This document shows positions 8,184-16,048 of a DNA stretch of 64,000 nucleotides, one piece after another (position 1 is the first letter of the stretch; the number at the start of each line of letters is the position of its first letter). The notes beneath the pieces are model-generated. The model did not search any database, had not been told where the DNA came from, and saw only the letters and a program-made list of their open reading frames with translations. Source of the stretch: Gaiellasilicea sp963705515 (GTDB taxonomy: Bacteria > Actinomycetota > Thermoleophilia > Gaiellales > Gaiellaceae). A program made the position numbers and the translations under genes. Location: positions 124,001 through 188,000 of the forward strand of contig CAVPJV010000007.1 of NCBI GenBank assembly GCA_963705515.1, given 5' to 3'.

Positions 8184-9512
8184 GCTCGAAGAACCGCTGC
8201 CGCTCGTACGAGGTGACCACGCGGTCGAAGAGCTCCTGCTCGGTGCGCGCGTAGTTGAGGTAGTGGTCGATCACCTCGTCGCCGAACGCACCGCGCGCCA
8301 TCGTGCCTCCCTCGAGCGCGGCGATCGCCTCGCGCAGCGAGTGCGGGAAGCGGTCGGCGCCCGACTCGTAGGCGTTGCCCTCGAGCGCCGGCGGCAGCTC
8401 GAGACCGCGCTCGATCCCGTCGAGCCCTGCGGCGATGATCGCGGCGAACGCGAGATACGGGTTCGCGTCGGCGCCGGGGATCCGGGTCTCCGTCCGCAGC
8501 GCCGGCCCGTGCCCGACGATCCGGAAGCCGCACGTCCGGTTGTCGCGCCCCCAGGCGAGCGTCGTCGGCGCCCACGAGCCCGCCGCGAAGCGCTTGTACG
8601 AGTTGACGTTCGGCGCGAGGAAGATCGCGAGCTCCTTCAGGTTCGCGATCTGCCCCGCCAGCCAGCCCTCGAACTCCGGCGTCTCGCCGGCGAAGGCGCT
8701 CTCGTCGCCTCGCCAGAGCGACGAGTGGATGTGGCAGGACGAGCCGATCCAGCTGTGGTCGGGCTTGGCCATGAACGTGATCGAGCACCCGTTCAGGTGC
8801 GCGAGCTCCTTGGCGCCGTTCTTGTAGACGACGTGGTTGTCGGCCATCGTCAGCGCGTCGGCGTAGCGGAAGTTGATCTCGTGCTGGCCGGGCCAGGCCT
8901 CGCCCTTCGAGGTCTCCACCTTCATCCCCGCCGCCTGCATGCCGTTCCGGATCTGGCGGATGAACCCCTCGTCGTAGGTGGACGCGAGGATGTGGTAGTC
9001 GATGATGTAGGGGACGGACGGCGTCAGGTTCTCGTACCCCTGCGTGTGCGCCTCCTCGTAGGTCTCCTTGAGCAGGAAGAACTCGAGCTCGGAGCCGATC
9101 ATCGGCGTGAACCCGAGCGCCTCCGCCCGCTCGACCTGCGCGCGCAGCACCTGGCGCGGCGACGGCGCGACCGGCGAGCCGTCGTGCCAGCCGACGTCGC
9201 AGAGGACGAGCGCGGTCGCCTCGAGCCACGGAATCCGCCGCAGCGTCGCGAGATCGGGGTGGAGCGCGAAGTCGCCGTACCCGCGCTCCCAGCTCGCGAG
9301 CTGCGTAGCCGGGCACCGGGTCCATCTCCATCTCGAGCGCGAGCAGGTAGTTGCAGCCCTCGACCGGATGGCCCGGCGCCGATCTCCTCGACGAAGAACT
9401 CGCCGTGGAGCCGCTTGCCCATCAGCCGGCCCTGCATGTCGGTGAAGGCGACGACGACCGTGTCGATCGCGCCCGACTCCACGTCGGCCTTCAGCTCGTC
9501 GAAGCCAAGCAC
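8176..9512 (-). CDS. Glutamine synthetase family protein (gamma-glutamylpolyamine synthetase type), two apparent +1 frameshifts
   Basis: Three successive frames give one continuous glutamine-synthetase-like protein of about 445 residues. The N-terminus (VVVAFTDMQGRLMGKRL) reads to about 9370; one extra base shifts to GCNYLLALEMEMDPVPGY; another near 9305 shifts to ASWERGYGDFALHPDL and the remainder. Landmarks are GSELEFFLL, the HEINFRYADAL histidine region, GSSCHIHSSLW, and NRTCGFRIVG. GTG 9512 has AGGATCGCCTTC before it. The coupling to a PuuD-like hydrolase and a divergent amino-acid permease supports a PuuA-type ligase that glutamylates an amine rather than making glutamine. The breaks look like sequence errors because homology is preserved across them. 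Confidence 0.85.
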
Positions 9513-9610
9513 GAAGGCGATCCTAACCTTCGTGCCGTCCGACACGTTGACAACGCTTGTGCGAGACGCGCGTAATAGCGCTGACACGACACCGACGTTG
9601 GGGAGGGCTG
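9513..9610. promoter_or_regulatory. Divergent promoter region between ligase and permease genes
   Basis: A perfect -35 hexamer TTGACA lies at 9547-9552 toward the permease, with a TAATAG box at 9573-9578. The 20-nt spacing is longer than optimal, so an activator may be needed or the -10 choice is wrong. ACAAcgcTTGT overlaps the -35 and is a small palindrome that could be an operator. GAGGG just before ATG 9611 is the permease ribosome site. Confidence 0.4.
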
Positions 9611-11211
9611 ATGGAACCGGCACCACCTGCGGGCAGCTACCACACCGACGAGGACGAGCGGATCCTCCACAAGCTCGGCTACGCGCAGGAGCTCTTCCGC
9701 GCGATGGGCGGCTTCCAGAACTTCGCGATCTCGTTCACGATCATCTCGATCCTGGCGGGATGCCTGACGTCGTACTCGATCGCGTACGGCCAGGGCGGCC
9801 CGGTCGCGATCACTGGGGCTGGCTCATCGTCGGCGCCGATGAGCACGCTCGTCGCCCTGTCGATGGCCGAGATCGCCTCGGCCTTCCCGACCGCCGGCGG
9901 CCTCTACTACTGGGCGTCGAAGCTCGGCAGCCCCGGCTGGGGGTGGTTCACGGGCTGGTTCAACCTGGTCGGCCAGATCGCGGTCACGGCGGCGATCGGC
10001 TACGGCCTGGCGATCTTCGGCACGGCGCTGATGAACTATTGGTTCGAGTATCCGAACACGAAGGGCTACGTCTACCTCGACGTACGCCGTCGTGCTGCTC
10101 GCGGCGCTCGTCCTGAACCTCTTCAGGGTGACGATCACGGCAATGCTGAACACGATCTCGGCCTACTGGCACATGGCCGGCGTCGTCCTGATCGTGATCA
10201 TCCTGTTCACGGTCCCGGACAACCACCAGTCGTTCAGCTTCGTCTTCACCGAGACGCTGAATCTCACCGGCTGGGGCGGCGACGCCGCGCCCAGCTCCTT
10301 CACCAGCCCGGTGTTCTGGTACGTCGTTCTTGACCGGCCTGCTGATGGCCCAGTACACGATGACCGGCTACGACGCGTCGGCCCACGTCGCCGAGGAGAC
10401 GCACAAGGCATCGCGCGCCGCCGCCGTCGGGATGTACATGTCCGTGGTCGCGTCGGTCGTCTTCGGCTTCATCCTGCTCGTGGCGGTGACACGCGGCGCT
10501 GCCCGCCGAGCCGGTGTTCGACCTCTACATCGTGCCGTCGAGCTGGGTCACGGCGATGGGGCAGAGCTGGGGGACGTTCATCCTCTTCATCTGCTGCGTG
10601 GCGCAGTTCTTCTGCCTGACCGCGTCGATGACATCGGCGTCGCGGATGCTGTTCGCGTTCTCGCGCGACCGTGCCGTGCCGGGGCACCAGCTGTGGCGCC
10701 GCGTCTCGAGCAACCGCGTCCCGAGCCTGGCCGTCATCGCGATCATCGTCGCGGCTGCCGCCATCATGCTGCCGACGCTCTACAACTTCTTCGTCGGCTA
10801 CTACGTCGGCACCGGCATCGCGGTGATCGGCCTGTACATCGCGTTCATCCTGCCGGTGATCCTGCGCTTCCGGCTCGGAGACCGGTTCGAGCCGGGGGCC
10901 TGGACGCTCGGGCCGCCACTACAAGTGGATCGACCCGATCGCGATCGTGTGGGTCTTCTTCATCTCGATCGTGTTCCTGATGCCGCCGTACTCGATCAGC
11001 GCACCGTGGAAGGACGGGTTCACCTGGGAAGCCGTGAACTACGCCCCGCTCCTCGTCGGCGGAGCGTTGCTCCTGTTCGGCGGCTGGTGGGTCATCTCCG
11101 CCAAGAACTGGTTCAAGGGCCCGGTCCGGATGGGCACGGAGGAGGAGCTCGAGCAGCTCGAGCAGCGGCATCGAGGACTCGACGGGGATGCATCCCGAGC
11201 CTGCGGCCTAG
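9611..11211 (+). CDS. APC-family amino acid/polyamine permease, at least seven apparent indels
   Basis: The frames join into one APC-superfamily permease of about 530 residues: N-terminal GYAQELFRAMGGFQNFAISF, GGLYYWASKLGSPGWGWF, GMYMSVVASVVFGFILLVAV, SMTSASRMLFAFSRD, and a final WWVISAKNWFKGP before the C-terminus GIEDSTGMHPEPAA. This is the yeast-type amino-acid/choline permease subgroup. Frame changes fall near 9813 (missing base), 9838, 10079, 10332, 10495, 10911 and 11166 (extra bases). Protein similarity continues unbroken on each side, so the gene is probably intact in the organism. It is divergent from the glutamine-synthetase-like gene and probably imports the amine or amino acid that pathway degrades. 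Confidence 0.85.
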
Positions 11212-11220
11212 GACATCGTC

Positions 11221-11252
11221 ACGGGAAGGGGCGCTCCGGCGCTCCTTCCCGT
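11221..11252. terminator. Hairpin terminator between permease and SDR genes
   Basis: ACGGGAAGG and CCTTCCCGT, with an inner GGCGC/GCGC(T) helix around a tccg loop, form a long hairpin directly between convergent stops. Its position and stability suggest a bidirectional terminator. There is no U-tract. Confidence 0.6.
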
Positions 11253-12015
11253 CAGCCGGTCCAGGCGCCGCCGTTCTGATCGATCGCCTGGCCGGTGACG
11301 CCGCGCGCGTCCGGCGAGAGCAGCCAGGCGACGGTGCCGGCGATGTCCTCCGGCTGGCCCATCCGGCCGAGCGGGACGGCCTTCATCGCCTCGGCGACGG
11401 CCTCGTCGCGCGTCATCCCGGTGGCGTCGACGATCGCGTCGATGCCCTGCCAGGCCATGTCCGTCTCGACCCAGCCCGGGCAGATCGCGTTCACCTGCAC
11501 GTCGGCCGGCGCGAGCTCGGCGGCGAACGAGCGCACGAGCCCGAGCAGCCCTGCCTTCGAGGCGCTGTAGGCCGTGTACCCGGGCACCGCGATCCGGGCG
11601 AGGATCGATGCGATCACGACGACGTGCCGCGTCTCCGGCCCGTCGCGCGAGATGCCTGACGGCCGCGCGGACGCACCAGTAGCCGCCGAAGAGGTTCGTC
11701 TGGACGATCTCCTCGAAGCGGTCGTCGGCGCCGTCGACGTTCGGGCCGCCGACGCCGCTGTTGGCGACGAGCGCGTGAATGGGTCCGCGAGCCGAGGCGG
11801 CCGCGGCGAACGCCGCGTTCACGCCGGCGCGATCGCGGATGTCGCAGAAGTGCGCGCCGCCGCCGACCCCGGGCCGCGACCTCCTCGAGCTCGTCCAGGT
11901 TCGGCGCCAACAGCGAGAGCGACGCCCCCTCGGCCGCGAGCCGCTCCGCGATCGCCTTGCCGATCCCTCGTCCGCCGCCCGTGACGACCACGTGCCTGCC
12001 CGCCAGTGCCTCCAT
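11252..12015 (-). CDS. SDR-family oxidoreductase, two apparent +1 frameshifts
   Basis: ATG 12015 follows AAAGGAGCGGG. Three frames join into one SDR of about 253 residues: GGGRGIG (cofactor loop), HFCDIRD, ALVANSGVGGPN (NNAG equivalent), then YTAYSASKAGLLGL with the catalytic Tyr and Lys, and a C-terminal VTGQAIDQNGGAWTG. Single extra bases near 11875 and 11657 break the frame. It converges on the permease gene across a strong hairpin. The substrate is unknown; 3-oxoacyl-ACP-reductase-like and sugar-alcohol SDRs both look similar. Confidence 0.82.
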
Positions 12016-12167
12016 CCCGCTCCTTTTTCCGCTCTTTGCGTGAAGTTCGTGCGCCCGCGTCTCTTGTGAGTCGCGGGGGCGCAGCATAGATTTTCGGTTC
12101 CCCGCGGCCCACCTCCGTCGTCGCCCCGGCCGGGGACCACCTCCGAACATCGCCGCTAGAGCGTCTG

Positions 12168-12266
12168 ACGCAATGCGCAAACACGCCATTGCGTAAAGAA
12201 AAAGCCGCAATTTGCGGCCACGGCGCTCGGAGCGGTCTTGACGCTCCCGCCTGGAGGCCGTAGCTT
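12168..12266 (+). promoter_or_regulatory. Promoter and upstream palindromic box of RNA unit 1
   Basis: TTGACG (12238-12243) and TAGCTT (12261-12266) are separated by exactly 17 bases. The palindromic box CCGCAATTTGCG (12205-12216) ends 21 bases before the -35. Further upstream ACGCAATG (12168-12175) pairs with CATTGCGT (12187-12194). The same box, spacing and hexamers recur in the second unit. Confidence 0.7.
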
Positions 12267-12273
12267 CCCTCTT

Positions 12274-12385
12274 GCAGCGAGCACGGGACGCGAGTAGGTC
12301 GAGTCCGATCCGGTAGGCCGTAGGCGGAAGCCGAAAGTTCGTCGGATCGGGGGACGAAAGCGCACCCGGCTCGCTGAATTTTTTT
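12274..12385 (+). ncRNA. Candidate small structured RNA, unit 1
   Basis: Predicted transcript of about 112 nt starting 7-8 bases after the -10. The ends pair: CAGCGAGC (12275-12282) with GCTCGCTG (12369-12376), followed by AA and seven T residues, as in an intrinsic terminator. Inside, GCG-AGTA faces GAAA-GCG, the pattern of a loop E/S-turn. GATCCG pairs with CGGATC, and GGC-GGAA-GCC forms a GNRA-capped tip. The second unit keeps the fold with different paired bases. No protein frame fits. No Rfam family is recognised; T-box, 6S, 5S and glutamine-riboswitch patterns were considered and did not match. Confidence 0.65.
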
Positions 12386-12406
12386 GTGGTCCAAAAGGCG
12401 CGGATC

Positions 12407-12497
12407 GCAAATTGTGGTGTTCTACGAAGAAAACACCGCAATTTGCGAGCTCTCCGTTTTTCGACCTCTTGACCACCACTCCGAGACGCCCTAGATT
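12407..12497 (+). promoter_or_regulatory. Promoter and upstream palindromic box of RNA unit 2
   Basis: TTGACC (12469-12474) and TAGATT (12492-12497) have a 17-base spacer. The box CCGCAATTTGCG (12436-12447) again ends 21 bases before the -35. It forms the right arm of a long inverted repeat with GCAAATTG-T-GGTGTT (12407-12421). This region also sits where unit 1 transcription should end. Confidence 0.7.
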
Positions 12498-12504
12498 CCC
12501 CCTT

Positions 12505-12620
12505 GCAGCGAGCACGGAGCGCGAGTAGGTCGAGGCTCCACCGGAGGACGAGTAGGCGGAAGCCGAAACGTCAGTCGGAGGAGCGGACGAAAGCGCCACC
12601 GGCTCGCTGAATTTATTGGC
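12505..12620 (+). ncRNA. Candidate small structured RNA, unit 2
   Basis: Paralogue of the unit-1 RNA, about 116 nt. Closing stem CAGCGAGC (12506-12513) with GCTCGCTG (12602-12609), then AATTTATT. The internal helices differ from unit 1 but still pair: GCTCC with GGAGC, GCGC with GCGC, and a tip GACG-AGTA-GGC-GGAA-GCC-GAA-CGTC containing a second loop-E-like AGTA/GAA motif. Compensating base changes between the copies support a selected RNA fold. A strong hairpin follows at 12623-12656. Confidence 0.65.
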
Positions 12621-12622
12621 AA

Positions 12623-12656
12623 GAAGAACCGGGCCGCGGGAGCGGCCCGTTTCTTC
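12623..12656. terminator. Strong hairpin terminator after RNA unit 2
   Basis: GAAGAA-C-CGGGCCGC pairs with GCGGCCCG-T-TTCTTC around a four-base loop. It closes the RNA region before the MFS gene and would end read-through from unit 2. The A-rich left and T-rich right arms make it potentially bidirectional. Confidence 0.65.
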
Positions 12657-12736
12657 GCCGGTAGACCCCTGAAGCTGCTCGGGGCTGCCCGCGGCCTTGA
12701 GTCCTCGGATGCAACCTCGTCGGTAACGTCGGTTCG

Positions 12737-13903
12737 ATGCGTCGGCTTCTTGTTCTTGTCTCCATGGTCGTGTTCGTGGACGCGATGTTGTTCGGGGCGC
12801 TCGCGCCGCTGATTCCCGGCTATGCGGACGAGTTCGGGCTCTCGAAGACGGGCGCCGGATTGCTCGTCGCCTCCTTCGGCGCCGGTGCGCTCCTCGGCGG
12901 CATCCCCGGCGGGCTCGCCGCGGCGCGCTGGGGGCCGAAGAGCGCGGTCGTCGCCGGCCTCGTCCTCCTCACCCTCGCCAGCTTCGCGTTCGCGGCCGCG
13001 GAAGGACCCTGGGCGCTCGGCCTCGCACGGCTTGTCCAGGGCTTCTCGAGCACCACGACGTGGGCCGGCGCGCTGGCCTGGCTCACGGTCGCGACCCCGC
13101 GCGAGCGCCGCGGCGAGCTGATCGGGACTGCGTTCGGCGCCGCGGTCTTCGGCGCCATCCTCGGCCCCATGTTCGGCGCCGTGGCGGAAGCCGTCGGCAT
13201 CGGCGTCTCGTTCGCCACCGTCGGCGTCGTCGCGGCTGCTCTCGCCGGCTGGGCCGCGACCCACCCGGGCGCCGAGCCCGAGGAGCAGGCGCCCGGCGCC
13301 GTCTCGCGCGCATTCGCCGATCGCCGCTTCCTCGGCGGCCTCTGGCTGAATACGCTGCCCGCCTGGCTGTTCGGGACGCTCATCGTGCTCGTCCCGCTCC
13401 AGCTCGACGACGGCGGCTTCACACCGTTCGCGATCGGCGCCGTCTTCCTCGCCGCCGGTCTCGTCGAGACCGTCGCCAACCCGTTCCTCGGCCGCTTCTC
13501 CGACCGCCGCGGACGCCTGCTCCCGATCAGGATCGCCCTCGCGGCCTCGGTCGTCGTCGCGCTCGCATTCGCCGGCGCCAGCGACCCCTACCCCATCGCC
13601 GCGCTGACCGTCCTCGCCGCGATCACGTTCGGGGCGTTCTACACCCCCGGCATGGCGCTCGTCTCCGACCGGACGGAGGCCGCCGGCCTCTCCCAGGCGA
13701 TCGGGTTCGGGATCATGAACACGGCCTGGGCGCTCGGGAACATGACCGGGCCGGCGCTCGCGGGTGCCGTCGCCGAGGCGGCGGGCGACGCCGTCCCCTA
13801 CGCGCTCGCCGCGGTGCTCTGCCTGCTCACGCTCGCGGCGACGGGAACCGCTCGAGCACCCACGACGCGTCCAGTGGCCGGCGACGGTAGCTCCGCCCGT
13901 TGA
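12737..13903 (+). CDS. MFS transporter
   Basis: The 388-residue product has the 12-helix pattern of the major facilitator superfamily. The first helix is LLVLVSMVVFVDAMLFGALAPLIPGYA. The cytoplasmic loop-2 region is GGLAARWGPK and the repeat of that motif is FLGRFSDRRGR after helix 8. The position of acidic and basic residues fits a drug or sugar efflux type, but the substrate cannot be told. No Shine-Dalgarno is seen before ATG 12737. The last 77 bases overlap the opposing gene at 13827-14321, an unusually long convergent overlap. Confidence 0.85.
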   Translation: MRRLLVLVSMVVFVDAMLFGALAPLIPGYADEFGLSKTGAGLLVASFGAGALLGGIPGGLAAARWGPKSAVVAGLVLLTLASFAFAAAEGPWALGLARLVQGFSSTTTWAGALAWLTVATPRERRGELIGTAFGAAVFGAILGPMFGAVAEAVGIGVSFATVGVVAAALAGWAATHPGAEPEEQAPGAVSRAFADRRFLGGLWLNTLPAWLFGTLIVLVPLQLDDGGFTPFAIGAVFLAAGLVETVANPFLGRFSDRRGRLLPIRIALAASVVVALAFAGASDPYPIAALTVLAAITFGAFYTPGMALVSDRTEAAGLSQAIGFGIMNTAWALGNMTGPALAGAVAEAAGDAVPYALAAVLCLLTLAATGTARAPTTRPVAGDGSSAR

Positions 13904-14321
13904 CGAGCGCGTAGTCGCCGGTCCGAGGGTCCATCGGCAGCCGTGACTCCGCCGGGTACCAGCGGTTGTGCCGTTCGATCAGCTCGTTCACCTCGCTGAA
14001 GTCCCACCGGCGCGCCAGCGCCCGCCAGGCCTCCGGATCGGGGCCGAGCGTCTCGTAGGCCGAGGCCAGCTGCTGCTCGTGCTCGATCGTGAGTGCGTCG
14101 ATCTCACGCAGGCGCACCATGTACGGCAGCGGTCCGCCAAGCGAGGCGAGGTAACTGCCGGCATCCGGCCGGAAGTTGCGCAGCCGCAGCGCCAGCTCCC
14201 GCCCCCGCAGCGGGCTGTCGCGGAGATCGGCCTCCAGCCCCTCGAGGTTGCGACGGTCGCGCGGCGTCTCGGGCAGAACGACCCCCTGCCGCAGGATCCG
14301 CTCGCGCTCGCGCCGCCTCAC
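13827..14321 (-). CDS. Hypothetical protein, 164 aa
   Basis: A soluble, arginine-rich alpha-helical protein (NLEGLEADLRDSPLRGREL, YLASLGGPLPYMVRLREID, FSEVNELIERHNRWYPAE) that ends DGRSYRRRPLDASWVLERF-type. Patterned helices and a conserved-looking HNRWYPAESRLPMDPRTGDY block indicate a real protein, probably lineage-specific. The family is unknown. It is the third gene of a small operon (14989 down to 13827), and its 3' end lies inside the opposing MFS gene. Confidence 0.7.
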   Translation of the reverse strand: MRRRERERILRQGVVLPETPRDRRNLEGLEADLRDSPLRGRELALRLRNFRPDAGSYLASLGGPLPYMVRLREIDALTIEHEQQLASAYETLGPDPEAWRALARRWDFSEVNELIERHNRWYPAESRLPMDPRTGDYALVNGRSYRRRPLDASWVLERFPSPRA

Positions 14322-14336
14322 ACGGCAACGGTAGCG

Positions 14337-14525
14337 CTACCGGGAGAACAGGCGGCCCAGCAGGCCGCGGCGGGGCTCCGGCTGCGGTTCGGCGGCGGGC
14401 TCGTCCGCCCGTGGCTCGATCAATCCCAAGACGTTCTCGGTCGACCGTTGCCGGGACTGCTCGGCCCGCTCACGGTCGCCGCGCAGCGCGGCCCGCATCT
14501 CGTCGATCTGGCTCTCCTCTCTCAC
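14337..14525 (-). CDS. Small charged protein, 62 aa
   Basis: Starts ATG 14525, overlapping the stop of the previous gene in an ATGA. The product begins MREESQIDEMRAALRGDRER, strongly charged and helical, and ends RRGLLGRLFSR, an amphipathic basic tail that could bind a membrane or partner. No family is recognised. Operon position between two other unknown genes is the main support. Confidence 0.5.
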   Translation of the reverse strand: MREESQIDEMRAALRGDRERAEQSRQRSTENVLGLIEPRADEPAAEPQPEPRRGLLGRLFSR

Positions 14526-14989
14526 GCGTCGGAGGTTCGCTCCGGCTCCGGCGGTTCCTCCCTCGCGACCACGGCACAGCGTCGTCGGTCGCCCGGAAGC
14601 GGCGAGGGCGCGTAGCGGAGGACGCGGAAGGCGTCACCGTCGAGTTCCAGCACGTCGCCCGGGACGGGCAGCGATCCCGGGCGGGGGACGAGCGTGTACC
14701 CGTGCGGCGACGGGACGAAGGCAATCCACCCCTGCTCCGCCACAGGCATCGGCACGACGGTGGGCGGCGGCTGGACGACAGGCGACGGCGCGACCGGCTC
14801 GAGCACCTGCGGCGGCGCGGGCGCAGGAAGCGGGACAGGAGCAGGGCGCTTCGAGTTCGCCGGGGGCGCACCGGCGACCTCGTCCACCAGCTCGACGACG
14901 CGCTCGATCAGTCCGGCGAGCCGGTCGAGCGACGGCAGGACGACCGGCGGAGCAGGCTCCGGCTTCGTTCGACGACGCAACAGGCGCAT
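14522..14989 (-). CDS. Proline-rich hypothetical protein, 155 aa
   Basis: ATG 14989 begins MRLLRRRTKPEPAPPVVLP. An N-terminal basic segment precedes a helix (LDRLAGLIERVVELVDEV), a long Pro/Ala/Val linker, and a small C-terminal beta-like domain (GWIAFVPSPHGYTLVPRPG ... GDVLELDGDAFRVLRY). The C-terminal domain with VPG-D and VLR-Y looks folded. The family is not recognised. First gene of a three-gene operon; a much longer reading frame upstream runs antisense to two real genes and was rejected. Confidence 0.6.
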   Translation of the reverse strand: MRLLRRRTKPEPAPPVVLPSLDRLAGLIERVVELVDEVAGAPPANSKRPAPVPLPAPAPPQVLEPVAPSPVVQPPPTVVPMPVAEQGWIAFVPSPHGYTLVPRPGSLPVPGDVLELDGDAFRVLRYAPSPLPGDRRRCAVVAREEPPEPERTSDA

Positions 14990-15064
14990 CTGGCCGCTTT
15001 CCGTTCCCCCGGAGACGCTCTCCCGAGCTACCCGGAGAGGTCTCCGTGGGTTTTCAGCTGTTTC

Positions 15065-15967
15065 ATGCTCTCGATCCTCGCATACGATCGCCGCGTGGAC
15101 GAGCGCGGACGCCACCTCGTCTACAGCGTCACGAAGACGTTCCTCGGCGTCCTCTGCCTCCGGCTCGACCTCGACCTGGACGCGCCCGCCGCGGCGTGGA
15201 TCGACGACGACCGCCTTCCGCGCGCCACGCTCCGGCAGCTGCTCAACCACACGAGCGGGATCCCGGACTACGGCCGCGTCCCCGAGTACAGCGCAGCCGT
15301 CCGCGACACGCCCTCCGAGCCGTGGAGCGACGAGGAGCTGCTCGCCAGGTCCCTCAAGGGAGGCCCCGACTTCGCGCCCGGCCAAGGCTGGGCCTACTCG
15401 AACACGGGCTACCTGCTCGTGCGGCGGATCGTCGACCTTGCCGCGGCGGGTGGGTTCGCGGGAGCGCTGGAGCGCGAGCTCCTCGGCCCCCTCGAGCTCT
15501 CGGACACGTCGCTGGCGCTCGAGCTCGGCGACCTGGACGCGCTCGTTCCCGGCTGGAGCACCCAGGTCGGCGACGGGCGCCGGGACGTCCGCGGCCGCTA
15601 CCACCCGTGTTGGGTCGGGCACCGCACGCTCGCCTCGACGCGCGCCGACCAACACCTCTTCTGGAGCGCTCTTACGGCCGGCGAGCTCTGCGATCTCGCG
15701 CGGCTGACTAAATCGGTCGAGATCGGCTTCGACGCTCCGGGCTTCGTGCGGCCGAGCTACGGGCTCGGCGTCATGACCGACCCCGGCCGGGACGACGGCC
15801 TCCTGATCGGGCACGGGGGCGGCGGCCCCGGTTACGCGGCCGCGTGCTTTGCCCTCGTCCGAGAACGCGGCCAGCCGCTCGTCGCCGTCGAGCTCAGCGG
15901 CGACGAGCGGGTCGACGTCCAGGCGCAGGCGCTGGACGAGCTGCGCAGAGCCGCTGCCTCCGGCTGA
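15065..15967 (+). CDS. Serine hydrolase, beta-lactamase/penicillin-binding-protein-like
   Basis: The 300-residue product has the class-C beta-lactamase/PBP-like active site: S-x-x-K in YSVTKTFLG near residue 24, the Y-x-N motif in WAYSNTGYL near residue 115, and LLNHTSGIPDYG, which is diagnostic of this family. A glycine-rich IGHGGGGPGY replaces the usual HTG triad. The SxxK serine sits much closer to the N-terminus than usual (about 60), so the start at ATG 15065 may be late or the gene N-terminally shortened. It resembles the gene at 30244. Substrate unknown. Confidence 0.8.
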   Translation: MLSILAYDRRVDERGRHLVYSVTKTFLGVLCLRLDLDLDAPAAAWIDDDRLPRATLRQLLNHTSGIPDYGRVPEYSAAVRDTPSEPWSDEELLARSLKGGPDFAPGQGWAYSNTGYLLVRRIVDLAAAGGFAGALERELLGPLELSDTSLALELGDLDALVPGWSTQVGDGRRDVRGRYHPCWVGHRTLASTRADQHLFWSALTAGELCDLARLTKSVEIGFDAPGFVRPSYGLGVMTDPGRDDGLLIGHGGGGPGYAAACFALVRERGQPLVAVELSGDERVDVQAQALDELRRAAASG

Positions 15968-16048
15968 ACGAGTTCCGGACATCCCGTGTTCGAAATCCGA
16001 TCCGGCCGGGTATCGGTAGTCACGGAGAAACAACACGAGGGGGGAACG

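Noticed and set aside
7672..10116. An 814-codon plus-strand frame
   Set aside because: Antisense of the amidotransferase and ligase genes and crosses the real permease start; high-GC third-position shadow.
12274..12620. T-box leader, 5S rRNA, 6S RNA or glutamine riboswitch for the twin RNA units
   Set aside because: No T-box antiterminator sequence, no 5S core, no 6S bubble and no glutamine-riboswitch CGUUCA element; also two free-standing promoters with no downstream gene in register.
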